In this document: in pieces, positions 46,389-57,518 of the stretch
Layout: every line of letters starts with the position of its first letter
Numbering within the stretch: position 1 is the stretch's first letter
Assembly: GCA_027422505.1 (NCBI GenBank)
Contig: JAPQWV010000028.1
Coordinates: forward strand, 2,642,001 to 2,706,000
Length of the DNA: 64,000 bases
Direction of reading: 5' to 3'
Source: Craterostigma plantagineum
Lineage: Eukaryota > Streptophyta > Magnoliopsida > Lamiales > Linderniaceae
The notes under the pieces: generated by a model
Databases searched by the model: none
What the model was told of the DNA's origin: nothing
The model's input: only the letters and a program-made list of their open reading frames with translations
Made by a program: the position numbers and the translations under genes

Positions 46389-48328
46389 AGGGTATTTATT
46401 TTGATCGTGATCTTATTCAGCTCCCTATAGTCGATGCATAGTCGCATCGACCCGTCTTTCTTCCGTACGAATAAAACCGGCGCTCCCCATGGCGAAAAAC
46501 TGGGTTGGACAAACCCTTTCTGCAGCAAGTCCTCTAGTTGTTCCTTCAATTCCTTTAATTCATTTGGCGCTAGGCGATAAGGAGCTTTAGAAATTGGGGC
46601 GGACCCCGGCATCAAATCTATCGTAAACTGTATTTCTCGATCAGGGGGTAACCCCGGGAGATCATCGGGAAATACATCGGCATATTCGTTGACTATCGGT
46701 ACGTCCTTTAGCTCTGGCTGAGGTAACTCCTCTGCCTTTACTGCATATACGAGATAAAACTCACAACCGGATCTCAACAGTCGTTGAGCCTTCAGCGCAG
46801 AGATTCGCGGAATACGATTCGAGCTGGTTTTACCCGAAAAAGTGAACACCTCTTTTTCGGGAAGTTGAAATTTTACGACCTTCTTGTTGCAATCTATGAT
46901 GGCTCCGTATTTCGAAAGCCAATCCATCCCAAAAATAACATCATAGTCGTTCATTGGGATTACAATCAGGTCGACACTCAAGTTCCTACCCTCAATAACT
47001 ACGACGCATCCTTTCAGTACTTGGTTGGTATGCGTCGGATTCCCATGTGGCAGAGTAACTACATAGTTGCATTCAGATGAGGTAGGAGATATTCCTACCT
47101 TCGCTACGTACTTAGCCGACACAAATGAATGTGTGGCTCCCGAATCAATTAACACAGAAGTGGGCACGTCATAGATAGTCAACGTACCCGTTACTACGGA
47201 AGGATTTGCTTCGGCCTCCTCATTCGTCAGAGTAAAAACTCGTGCTGGCACCGGTGGAGGTCGAACTGGTGTTCGGGTCGGGTTCTGGGGTATGTTCGTG
47301 TTACAATTCCTTGCATAGTGCCCCATCCTTCCGCATCTGAAACACTGTGGGTTTGGATTGGGTCTGGGTTGATAACAGGTGCCGAAGTGGTAACGACCAC
47401 ACTGTCTGCATTGGGGTGTCGGGTTTGGAGGTCGGTTCTGAATATTTATGGGTCCCTGGTTCAACGTCGGGCGCCAGTTCTGTTGACCCTGGCGACTTCC
47501 TTGGCCTTTGTTGAAAAATTGGCGTTTACGGTCACTTCCAGGTCCTTGCTGACTCTCCCTCCTCTTCTTCGCCTCCTGAGCTTCAGAAATCTGAGTCTCG
47601 GCCTGCTCAGCTATCATGGCCCTTTCTGCTACTTGGGTGAATTCCATCTGTCGGGCCCCTGAGATACTTAGGTCGCGATAAAGTTCCGGTTTGAGGCCAG
47701 TAATGAACCTCGTCACCTTCAACGAATTAGTTGCGACCATATGAGGAGCAAAACGGGATAGTTCCTCGAATCGACGAATATATTGGGCCACCGGCATTGC
47801 CCCCTGTTTCAGATTCATAAACTCTTGCATTCGTCGTTCCTGTTCATGGGCTGTAAAATACTTACTATGAAAGAGTTCCCTGAATCGTTCCCACGTCATT
47901 ACCACTGGGTCTTCCAAGACTTTCACAGTGTCCCACCAGAAACGGGCATTCCCTCTGAGCATAGAAATGGCGCAAAGGACCTTCTCGTTTTCAGGTACAC
48001 GGCTGTAGATAAACATATCTTCTATAGTTCGCAGCCAATCTTCAGCCACTGCTGGGTCCGTAGCATCGGTAAAGGTTGGGGGATCCATTTTTCGAAATCG
48101 CTCTCCTATAATTTCTACACGCGCTGGCTGTGGGGAAGGACGATGTTCAGACGAGCTATGATGATGAAGTAGCTCGTCGATTTGATCTGATTGGCGATTG
48201 ATATGGTCTGACTGACGTTGAAGCAATTCGGTCAGTCGTAAGATAGTAGAGTCCCTTTCATTTGGAGGGGACTCTGGCTCAGCCCTACGGCTGGATTCAG
48301 CCACATGTTCACTACGAGTTCTTGGCAT
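46389..48328 (-). CDS. gag-pol: Gag, protease and RT entry of gypsy D
   Basis: The Met at 48328 ([15 protein letters not shown]) is preferred over one two codons upstream by comparison with gypsy B. Domains in order: gag with [34 protein letters not shown] and [15 protein letters not shown]; zinc knuckles [12 protein letters not shown] and [14 protein letters not shown]; aspartic protease [15 protein letters not shown]; then RT entry with [16 protein letters not shown] and [13 protein letters not shown]. Frame is lost just after that, near 46402; the stretch 46301-46400 of the open frame is a wrong-frame tail. The 18-residue duplication of gypsy B is absent here. Confidence 0.9.
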
Positions 48329-48474
48329 TTTCAACTATTATCTATAATAAATAACATAAAGCACATGTCAGGTAACACGTAGTAACATAATCAAGCATTT
48401 AACTTACAGGCCAGGCTGGTTCTCCAGGCTTTTGAGCGGTAGTACATGGACAGTCTTCAGAATCTAAAGCCTAC

Positions 48475-48486
48475 GCTCTGATACCA
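48475..48486 (-). other. Primer-binding site of gypsy D
   Basis: TGGTATCAGAGC on the minus strand, 2 bp from the 5' LTR; initiator Met tRNA type. Confidence 0.9.
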
Positions 48487-48488
48487 CC

Positions 48489-51080
48489 TGTGACGACCCT
48501 CGTTTTCTAATTAAGGTTAGTGGCGGATTTTCGCAACGTAAGTCGCGGAAGACCCGTCTAATAAAAACTTTTTCCTAAAAGATAATGTATTACAACAAAA
48601 TATTATCTACAAGGTCAAGTCTACACAAAGGCCGTAGCCCAAAACGTCCAAAAACAAAACCCTATCATCGCTCCACAGGTCTTCATCCATGTACCGCCCC
48701 GCCCTCAAAAGTCCGTGGAGCACCGCCACCAGCCGCCTTAGTCTTGACGCGCGTCAGCGCCAGACTCAGTACCTACAACACGTAAACACTGAGCGATTTG
48801 CCCAATAGGTGAATAAAAATGCATGTATGCACGTGAACGCTCATTCCCAATCCCAATATCTCACATGCAATGTTCACTCCTTCTTTTCCCCACACTCCTA
48901 TCTCAAATCACACAACACAGGGCCCTAGGTCAGACTCGACACCTCGCGCGCCCATAATAATAACATACAGAAGCTTACACTAGCAGCGTTTTGACGATCA
49001 CGCAACTGCCCTGCTAGGCCGCTCTTCCGTAAGCGGAAGCCTACGCCGACAGCGTTTTGACGATCATGCAACTGCCCTGTCAGGTCGCTCCCTCCGCTGA
49101 AAGGGACGTTCACGCCCGAGTAGACAGATCGATCACGCCTGTCTGCCGTCAGGTGTCATACGAGTACCAACCTCGACTCCTCAACGAGTCAACAATAAAA
49201 ATCACAAACATCTCATTCTACCCCGCTCGACAATAATTCAAATCAACCGTCTCAATACGGTGTAAATATCTTACCCCTGTGATATGATATGCATATGCTA
49301 TGCATATAAACGTCATAATACATGAAACGTGCGTAAAACACATAAATCACATAAATCATCGAAGCACATAAAGGCACGTAAATTCAAATAAGTGTTTACG
49401 CATTGTAGATGAATAATTCACCTACCTGTCCTCCCGATAGAATCAGTCGACAATCCTGGTGAATTCCCTACAGTTCGAATATCTGAGCACACAATATTAT
49501 TATATCAGTATATTTACTAAGTCACCCAATTTCGAAATTTCCAAAGTCTAAGTTTCAAAACCCTAAAATTATCAAAACCCTAAAAATCACGAAAACCCTA
49601 AAATGATTAAAACCCTAATTTGTTGAGAACTACTTAGTGCCGAAAATTTTATTGGGGAGGTTAGATGTCGAGAACTTTAAGTAACACCCAAAAGTTTATA
49701 AACTAAGATACTATGGCGAAATGTTTATAAAATGGCGAGATCTTATTATCTTATTAAAGGTGTGTCGAAATCTTTATGCATGATAATAGAATGTCGAGAT
49801 CTTTATATGTCGAAATCTTTCATTGACAATGTCGACATCTTGATATATTGTGAAGATAGATCTCGAAATGCTTAAAGGTTAAATGCCGAAATGTTTATAT
49901 AAACTTCAAATGTCGAAATGTTTCATTGGGCATGTCGAGGTATTTATAAATTGCAAAGAGGTAAATCTCTCGAGAAAACTCATTGTGAACAATTCCTGAT
50001 TCTCGTAATCCTTATCACGACATTTCACTATTTCGAAATCACTTACTAAAATAGCTCGAAATCTTTATCGACATTACTTACGAAACTTCTCGAGATTATA
50101 CTTTGCAAAATCCATCATGATTCTTTCGAAAACCTTCCTCCTTACTAAACTTTATGTCGATATTCAAGCTAAACCCATAAATTCATATATTAAGAATATC
50201 AAACCCTAAAATTATCTATATCTCTAGAATCACCATTAAAATCTATACTATTTCCAGAAAAGCATACGTTCTATATTCCATCTTTCATCATTATTTCATC
50301 GCTGGAAATTTCGTAAATAACTCCAGATTCTAGGTGCACATAACCAGCTAAAATACTTGAATAAAATAGAATATCAGAAGTTCTCAAAGTCTTAAGGAAA
50401 ACCCTAGGAGATCGAAGCTTCGGCTATTATCATCTTATGCTTAAATCATGAAAAATACAAGTTCTATCCTAAGTATATGTCGAACTCACGTGGTTATCTC
50501 ATTCTAAGAGTGCTTGTATTATCGTGTGCTGAACTAAACAAGTCCAATATTCTGGTCATAAAACAAATCGAAACCCTTCATGATTGACACATGATCACTT
50601 GGGGGACATATATCTTTGAAAACATATTAAATATACCAGGTATAAAAATTCCCCATACCTTGTTTCGAGAATTAGAGAATTGTTATACTCCTTGTGTTAC
50701 TTGAAGGTATCTCAGTTCTTTGAATGTTTTTTTTTTGTTTTGGGATTTACTATTAGATATGCATATAGACCTTGAAACTTGATATTGATTAGACATAAGA
50801 GTGGTGACGTGAAATTACCTTTAGTTTAAGTAAGCTTACTTCTTATCCTCTTTCTATGATTTGGGCTTCCTTTCAAAAATAGGCCCACTAATTTAGCCCA
50901 AGTTAGATGTATCTTAACATTGTTCCTTTTATTTAGTTCTTGGGTTAACTTCAAATTTAACCAAAACTTTCGGAAATTATATTTTTGCTTCACAACTTGA
51001 CTGTCTTCATCAACTTTCCTAATCCATAGAATTATATTATAACTATATCAAAATCCCGTATTAAACTTACGGGTATTACA
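48489..51080 (-). repeat. 5' LTR of gypsy D (2,592 bp)
   Basis: Same ends as 41085-43701. It lacks 26 bp near 49100 that the 3' LTR has (41700 region) and differs at about ten single bases elsewhere by eye. Confidence 0.93.
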
Positions 51081-51345
51081 GCGACCATCACCCGAACCAT
51101 TCCAACGAACAAAATCAGCTTCCCCGGGGCGCACAGGGGGAAGAAGGGGCGCTATATCGAGGTACTCCCTCCTCGAGCGGGCTGACCATCTCCATCCGTC
51201 CTCGCCTATCACCATGCTCATACGAGAATCAATCGGGAGACCCATCACCTGTGGTCCCCGCGGAAAATACTCCACAAGTGGTCCCGTAAGTAACCACGGA
51301 TCAGTCCATAGGTGTAAAGACCTACCGCTCCCGATGTGAAATCCA
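51081..51345 (-). pseudogene. LINE A ORF2 segment between frameshift and gypsy D
   Basis: In the frame shifted by one base it reads PLVEYFPRGPQVMGLPIDSR and YLDIAPLLPPV up to the insertion point in WNGSGDGR. The frameshift is a single missing base near 51343 (TTCAC where TTCCAC would keep frame, compared with LINE B). Beyond the gypsy element the same frame continues at 41084. Confidence 0.85.
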
Positions 51346-54124
51346 CCAAAGGTCGGAAGAGAGGACGAAGCTTAAGTAGCTTCTTCCAACTCCAAGAAGA
51401 TCGGGCCGACGCCTGAACCGACCAGAGAGACTTGCGGTGGAGTCTGGTCCGCCTAATCCAGGTCGCCCAAATCGAAGTATCATCATCACTCAGCAGGGTC
51501 CAGAGAAGGTGCATAAGCAATGCCTTGTTATCAACCTCAATCGAACGCAGCCCCAGTCCACCTTCCTCCCTCGGTAGGCAGATATCAGCCCAAGCAACCT
51601 TAGCTCCCGACCCTCTCCAAAGAAAAGTCCAAATGCGAGTCTCAATGCAACGTAAGACTCCCTTGGGGAGTAAGAATACACCGGCCCAATACGTGTGGAA
51701 ACTCAGTAGGACCGAGTTGATCAGCTGAAGTCGGCCAGCGTAGGAGAGAGACTGATGTGTCCAAGATCCCAAACGTCGATCAAACGACGCGATGAGTGGG
51801 GCACAATCAGAAATGCTCAATCGCGAGGTGATCAATGGGACACCCAGGTAGCGAACGGGTAAATTACCCAAAGGGAAACCCATGGTACCCTGAATAGCAT
51901 CTTTCAGCCGATCCGCACTTCTGGACAGGAACAGCTCACTCTTGTCATGATTGGCTCTAAGTCCAGAAAGCATGGCAAAGCACTCCAGACTCTCCTTAAA
52001 GATGGCCACTGACTCAATGTTCGCGTGCGAGAAAAGTAGAAGATCGTCGGCAAAAGTGAGCATAAAAAGAAAAGTCACGTCACATCTCCAATGATAACTA
52101 AAACATCCCCGGCGATCAATATGCTGCTGAATAATACCATGCAACACCTCCATCACTAAAGTGAAAAGGTAAGGCGATATAGGATCACCTTGACGTAATC
52201 CGCGACGTCCTCTGAAAAAACCCTCCGACCGTCCATTGATGCTGATAGAGAAGCGCGTCGTCGTGAGACAAGAGCGGATCCAGCCGACAAAGGTAGGGTG
52301 GAAACGAAGAGCCTCCAGCGTAGCAAGAATGAAGTCCCACTCTACCATATCATAGGCCTTCGCAAGGTCCACCTTGAACGCAACGCGCTCGGGCAGCCCT
52401 GCACTACCATAACCGTGGCAAATTTCCTGCGCCAAGAGGATGTTGTCCGATATACGGCGTCCCGGGATGAACGCCGTCTGTGTAGTATGCACTAAGTCGC
52501 CCAAGCAGCCCCGCAATCGATTAGCAATGATCTTCGAGATGATCTTGTAAAGTACATTGCAGCAGGAAATCGATCTGAAATCCTTTGCCATCCGTGGGTT
52601 GAGGCGCTTAGGGATGAGGGTAATGAGTGTCGAATTCAGCCCCCCCAAAAGATGTCCCGTACGAAAGAATTCCCGAATCGCAAAAGAGACATCACCTCCA
52701 ATAGTTGGCCAAGCATGCTTAAAGAAAGCAGCCGTAAAACCATCGAGACCCGGGGCCTTATTGTCCCCAATAGAAGATAAGGCCAGCTTGATCTCCGAAT
52801 CTGTAATCGGGACAATCATCGTAGCCGCGTCCTCGTCGCCGAGAGTCCGAGGGATAAACGGCGTGACCATAGAAGCATCCACAGGAGACGTGTGAGCCGA
52901 GCAGCCCAGAATCTCAGTGTAATAACGAAGAATCTCATCCCGTACACGCTCCTCATCCTCGTAAACAGCCCCAGAAGTATCCTCTAAAGAGAAGATGCGG
53001 TTGGCCACTCGACGCGTCGCTACCTTCTTGAAAAAGAAGGCCGTGCACTGATCCCCGTCCTTAAGCCAATCCAACTTCGCCCATTGCGCAACGGAAATGT
53101 ACTCAACCTCAACAGCCTTGGCATATGCATATCGGCATCGCTTCTCAAGGAGAAGGAGATGCGGCTCGGTAGGATGAGTAATAGAAAGCTCCTGCACAAT
53201 CTCCAGGAACCGCTGCGCCTCGAGGACATTGCGGTTGAGGTCACCCTTAAGACGTCGGAGGCGCTTCATCGCACGCTTGATTCCACGAAGCCTCGTCATA
53301 ACCGCAAACATGGGGTATCCCGCAACCTTCCGATGCCAAGCCTCCGCCACCAAAGACGTAAACCTGGGGTCATGTACTAGAAAATTATCGAATCGAAAGG
53401 TGTCACCTTTGGGTCGCGAAGGAGTAACCGCCTCCAAGATAAGGGGAGAATGATCCGAGGTAGCCGGAAGAGCGCATCGATATGGCCGATCCGCAAACAG
53501 GGAGAACCACGAAGGGTTCCCCACAACTCTGTCCAGTCGACGCCAAACACCAGACGGACCACTTTGCTGATTATACCATGTGAAGAAGGAACCCAATCGC
53601 GGCAGATGCCGAAGGTCCGAAGCGGTCAAGCAGGCAGCAAAATCAGGACAACCAGAAGCCGTGCCTCCCCGAGCTTCGTTTCCACAAAGTATAGCGTTGA
53701 AATCCCCCATCACCACCCAAGGGGAGTCCACCCGAGTACTCGAAACGCTCACAATATCAGCCCATAGGTCCCGTCGTCCGCCCACCTGGTTAGATCCATA
53801 CGCAAAGGAAATAAAGAAATCCTGGCGAGCAGCTAGATCACTAACCTTACAGTGAATAGCCTGACTCGAAAAAGACTCGACGGTGACCGCAACGAATCGA
53901 GAGTCCCATCCGACCCAGATACGAGAGCCCGGGCCATCATGATAGTCATAGAACCAGCTCCATTGCCGAACAGAATCAGCCACTGAAGAGGCGTTCTGTT
54001 CAGCCACCCGCGTCTCAATAAGACCAATAAGCTTAACCTCGTACTTCATAATCAGCTCCCTCACCCCCCACTTGTGGTCTAACCTGTTTAGACCACGTAC
54101 GTTCCAAGAGGCGAACGGGATCAT
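51346..54124 (-). CDS. LINE A ORF2: endonuclease and reverse transcriptase
   Basis: This open frame starts MIPFASWNVRGLNR at 54124. The apurinic-type endonuclease spans about residues 1-235, with N8, E37 in GLIETR, D141/N143 in MGDFNAI and SDHSPLI at 223-229. RT spans about 450-720, with IPGRRISDN (553-561), KVDLAKAYDMVEW (584-596), RRGLRQGDPISPYLF (640-654) and the catalytic FADDLLLF (691-698). It would nick target DNA and copy LINE RNA there. The start codon overlaps the ORF1 stop as ATGA. All catalytic residues are present; the frame fails only near 51343, about 925 codons in. The open reading continues to 51245 in the wrong frame. Confidence 0.92.
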
Positions 54125-56037
54125 GGATCACCGTCGGAAAGGGCTGCTTGACCATTAATAAAATCGATGTCCTCCACAAGATCGGCAAGTACATCGAAAG
54201 AATTCCTTACCCCGGTAACAGGACCCGCACTAGAGGAGGCGAGGTCGGCATGCGTCCTATCAGTCCGGCATCTAAAGGTGTCAGAAAAGCTATCCAAGAG
54301 ATGCTCCAGATCAGCCCCTTTTTCAGTAGGTCCCCGCTTCAACGGTTCACTTCGGTGCTCAACAATGTTTCCCACCGTCATTGCCTCCACAACCGCTTTT
54401 TCCTTCCCTTTATCCTTGATCTGCAGCCATTCCTGCCGAGGTCGCGTACGGGGCTGTGCTCGTGTGTCGCGCGTGCCCGCAGGTCGTTCCGGACAAGGCT
54501 ATCGCGGCGTGCGATGTACAGCATGCCGAGACGGATGATTGGGCTGATTAGCCGTAGTACGGGCCCTAGGGCAAGCCGAGGGTCCATGGGTCCACGTATC
54601 GCAAGTGTTGCACTTCTTAGGCCTCCATTCATACTCCACCCGTACAGCAACGGAAGTAGCCGAGCCACCGGTATGTTGTGGCAGCTTGATGTTGAAGCGC
54701 TCAATGAAGGGTTCATCAAGTTGCTTCGCGAAGCACACCCGAGCGTAATCCATCCGTTCCACAAGAATCGTCACCGTATCCGCAAATAGGGGCTTCCCCA
54801 CCGCGCTCCCAATAACGCCTAAACCCTCTTGTGTCCAAAACTCGTCCGGCACGTTCCAAAGTTTGACCCATAAAGGCACTTCCCGCTGCTCCACTTTCTC
54901 AAATGTCATCCCGGGTTTCCAAACTTCGAGGAAAATAGGCTGCCCTTGCAAGAGCCAGGGACCTCCCTCCAAAACAATAGTCACCGCCTCAGCCGATAGG
55001 AATCTGAATTTGAAGAACCCATTTGTAGTAGCACGAACTTCAACCAAGTCATTCCAAATCGACCTGAAAAAACGTTCAACGAACGGGAAGTAAGGTCGTC
55101 GCCCGATGAAGTACCCTAGCAAAGTGTGCTCCCAATTCTTGAACCCCTTACTAGCCGTCTCCTACGAAGGGGAAACGACGGCAACACCATCAATGATCTC
55201 CGGCGCCGTGAACGATAGAGGAACTCGCGCCGGTAACGAGCGTGTTCCAACCGAGTGTCCAGAGTTATTCGCGTCCGCCACCACCGACGCAAACGATTGA
55301 CCATTGTTAATTCGCGGGCCTAGGCGGTTGAAAGCCGACTCGCGTGTCTTCCCGCCTAGCGAACCGCAACCCTGACCGTTATTTGCCGCCGTAACTGGTT
55401 TAGTCTGCCTTGGCAAGATCGTAAGGTCGGAGATGGGCCCACAAGTCGCTGACGGCCCATTAGGGTTTGCATGGAAAAATTCCAGCCCCGATTCGCCACT
55501 CTCAAGAACGGCCATCGTGAGCGTAGGGGACAGCCCGAGATCCCGTCGAACCTCCTCACGCAATTTCTCAGGCCCGTCAGGGTTTACTAGGTCTGCATGT
55601 GCTCCACCCTCACCCGTCGATGCAGCCGTCACTGTTGAGTCATATCGAGTCGGGAAAATTCTATTAATCCGATCACTGAATAGGTTACGGCGAGGGCGGC
55701 GATAAGTGGCCGACCTAGTTGGATCCGCGTGGTGCAGATTCCTCCCCGATCCAGCGCGACCACGTGGTAAACAATCGCCGGGATTCTCCGTGAAGGCCGG
55801 GCTATCAGAGGATCTGTCCGAGAGATCCCGCGGCTGAAGAGACGTAGAGATCGACGGTCCCGTAGTAACAAGCTGATAGTCCTGCGCTAGAGATTCCTTC
55901 GCGATTACAGTCGGAGCGCCACCAATTCGTCCAATCAAAGATTCAAACGCAGCCACGTCAAAGCGCTCATCAAACTCCGGGATAATAGCGCGTAAAGAGC
56001 CGTAGTTAATCAATGATCCAACAATAAGATCATCCAT
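54121..56037 (-). pseudogene. LINE A ORF1: DUF4283/CCHC nucleic-acid-binding protein with two amber codons
   Basis: A single frame runs from Met 56037 (MDDLIVGSLINYG) to the TGA at 54121-54123, interrupted only by TAG at 55162-55164 and 54499-54501. The first 290 residues are polar and disordered-looking. The middle (55122-54560) has the DUF4283-type fold (FVERFFRSIWNDLVEV, EGGPWLLQGQPIFLEVW, VPLWVKLWNVP) and a CX2CX4HX4C zinc knuckle (CNTCDTWTHGPSAC, 54571-54612). The last part is basic, then acidic. ORF1 proteins of plant L1 LINEs bind element RNA. Both stops are TAG and could come from CAG codons. No frameshift is seen across the ORF. Confidence 0.85.
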
Positions 56038-56424
56038 ATCGCGATCAAACCAATAGCGAAATCAAAGAAACGAATGAAAAAGATAAAAACCGAAGGATTA
56101 AAATCCTTCCATCGCCGTCTGATCCCGGCGACGGAGGGTACGCGGTCGTACACCGGAGATCAGTTGGTTTCTTACTTGGGCTTTTTATCGAACAGTTGGA
56201 GGGCGTGGTAATATCACCCAAAGTTTGGTATGTTGGTTTTTGCAGCTTTCAACGGGTAAGTTGACGAGAAAGTTGCAGAGAGAAAAACCTTTGGAATTAC
56301 GGTGGTGGAGGGCGGGGAGGTGGAGGGCTGGGAGGGCGGTGGTGGAGGTGGTGGAAAGGGGGGTACGTGAGGTGGTGGGGAGAGGTGAGGTGGAGGGTGG
56401 GTTGGGAGGTGGAGGGCGGTGGTG
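56038..56424 (-). other. 5' UTR of LINE A, with a G-rich plus strand
   Basis: The stretch upstream of ORF1 ends at the TSD. Its distal 140 bp (about 56285-56424) reads as GGTGG/GGAGG repeats on the plus strand, that is a C-rich 5' UTR on the sense strand, with G-quadruplex potential opposite. Internal promoters of L1 elements lie in such 5' UTRs; no specific box is recognised. Confidence 0.7.
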
Positions 56425-56439
56425 GAGGGTTTTCATGTT

Positions 56440-56824
56440 AACTAACATATATAAGAGATTCTCTAATACATTGGGTCATATGATAAAGACAAGCAAGTGG
56501 AGTAGGTGGTTGGGTTCTTTTTCCCTTATCATTAAGTAACATTCGTCCTTTCCTCTTTGGTTAAGAAAAGAAATTGTCCCCCTCACCTAATATTGTACTA
56601 ATGTGCACGTATGCATGTGGACGTAGCTATATCCAACGAAAACCTTCCTCCCTCTTTTTTAGTTTTAGTAAATTCCTCTAGATGAAATTCCACTCACACA
56701 TTATATACACGTATGCATGCTTTTGCATGTTACCTTAATATTAAGAGAACATTTTTTACTAGTCATATCTTATAATAATTCCAAGATCACCACATGTACC
56801 CAAGTCATGATTTGGATGAGTTAA

Positions 56825-56859
<35 letters not shown>

Positions 56860-57093
56860 CACATATATGAAATCATATCTAATCCATGCATATAAATCCG
56901 AAAACTTAGACTCCCCGTCAAAACTTCAATCTATTTTTATTATAGATATATGTGTGTAATTCTATAGATCACGAAAACTTTCTTGCAATAAACATAAAGG
57001 CCACGATTATATTTTTTTTATCAATATTTCTAAATTGTGTAAATGCTACTAACTACACCGAAATCCCGTATTAAATTCTTACGGGTTATTACA
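56440..57093 (-). repeat. 3' LTR of element C, proximal part
   Basis: Continues the LTR interrupted at 40383 and ends TTATTACA at 57093 next to the PPT. It holds a (TTA)n microsatellite at about 56825-56856. Confidence 0.85.
56825..56856. repeat. (TTA)n microsatellite
   Basis: About ten tandem ATT/TTA units inside LTR C. Confidence 0.95.
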
Positions 57094-57518
57094 TTCTCCC
57101 CCCCTTGAAAAGAATTTCGTCCCCAAAATTCGTCGACGCGAATAATTCGGGTGACGATCCCTTCTATTCCCTAATTCATCTGTACCATATTAATGCCCTT
57201 TCTCACTAAATTTAGGCGACACAATTAAATATGTGGCTCATGCTCAGTTCCCTAAGGTCAACAAATTCTCTACGACTAGACTCGCCCATCTACTTTCTAC
57301 GTCCTCTTGGCATAATAATTTCTATTCCCACCACACGGCTGCGCATTCTAGGCATACTTATTCCTATAAATCTACAATTAGTCACATAAACATGCACATT
57401 ATTACAATCACATAATTGCGTCAATCTTAAAACTTACAGGCATGGCTGATCCTCCAGGCTTTTGAGCGGCAGTACATGGACAGTCTATAGAATCTATATC
57501 CTAAGCTCTGATACCACC
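57094..57518 (-). other. Internal region of element C with PPT and PBS
   Basis: A PPT (AAGGGGGGGGAGAA-like, 57094-57107) is followed by sequence matching the last codons of B/D pol (to about 57160). A scrap resembling the protease DSGATHS region comes next (near 57215), then leader sequence and a PBS TGGTATCAGAGC at 57505-57516. No ORF of note. Confidence 0.75.

Larger units (their letters stand above)
41085..51080 (-). mobile_element. Ty3/gypsy chromovirus D, complete with two LTRs, inserted in LINE A
   Basis: TSD GCGAC at 41080-41084 and 51081-51085. On the minus strand: 5' LTR (51080-48489), PBS, gag-pol, PPT and 3' LTR (43701-41085). The LTRs are 2,592 and 2,617 bp and differ at about ten sites plus a 26-bp indel, so insertion is very recent. 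Gag-pol follows the B layout but is broken by two one-base frameshifts and a scrambled block at 45200-45660. Chromovirus, probably Tekay-like. Confidence 0.93.
40384..56424 (-). mobile_element. LINE A, full-length L1-type retrotransposon, interrupted by gypsy D
   Basis: The 15-bp TSD GAGGGTTTTCATGTT lies at 40369-40383 and 56425-56439. A T run at the left marks the 3' A tail. Without gypsy D and its TSD the length is about 6,040 bp. The minus-strand order is a G/C-skewed 5' UTR, ORF1 (CCHC nucleic-acid-binding protein), ORF2 (endonuclease, RT, zinc-binding domain) and a short 3' UTR. Defects are two amber codons in ORF1, one frameshift in ORF2 and the gypsy insertion. Confidence 0.93.

Noticed and set aside
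51432..55705. Plus-strand ORFs of 60-213 codons across LINE A
   Set aside because: They are antisense to ORF1 and ORF2, follow the codon structure of the opposite strand, and carry no recognised domain.
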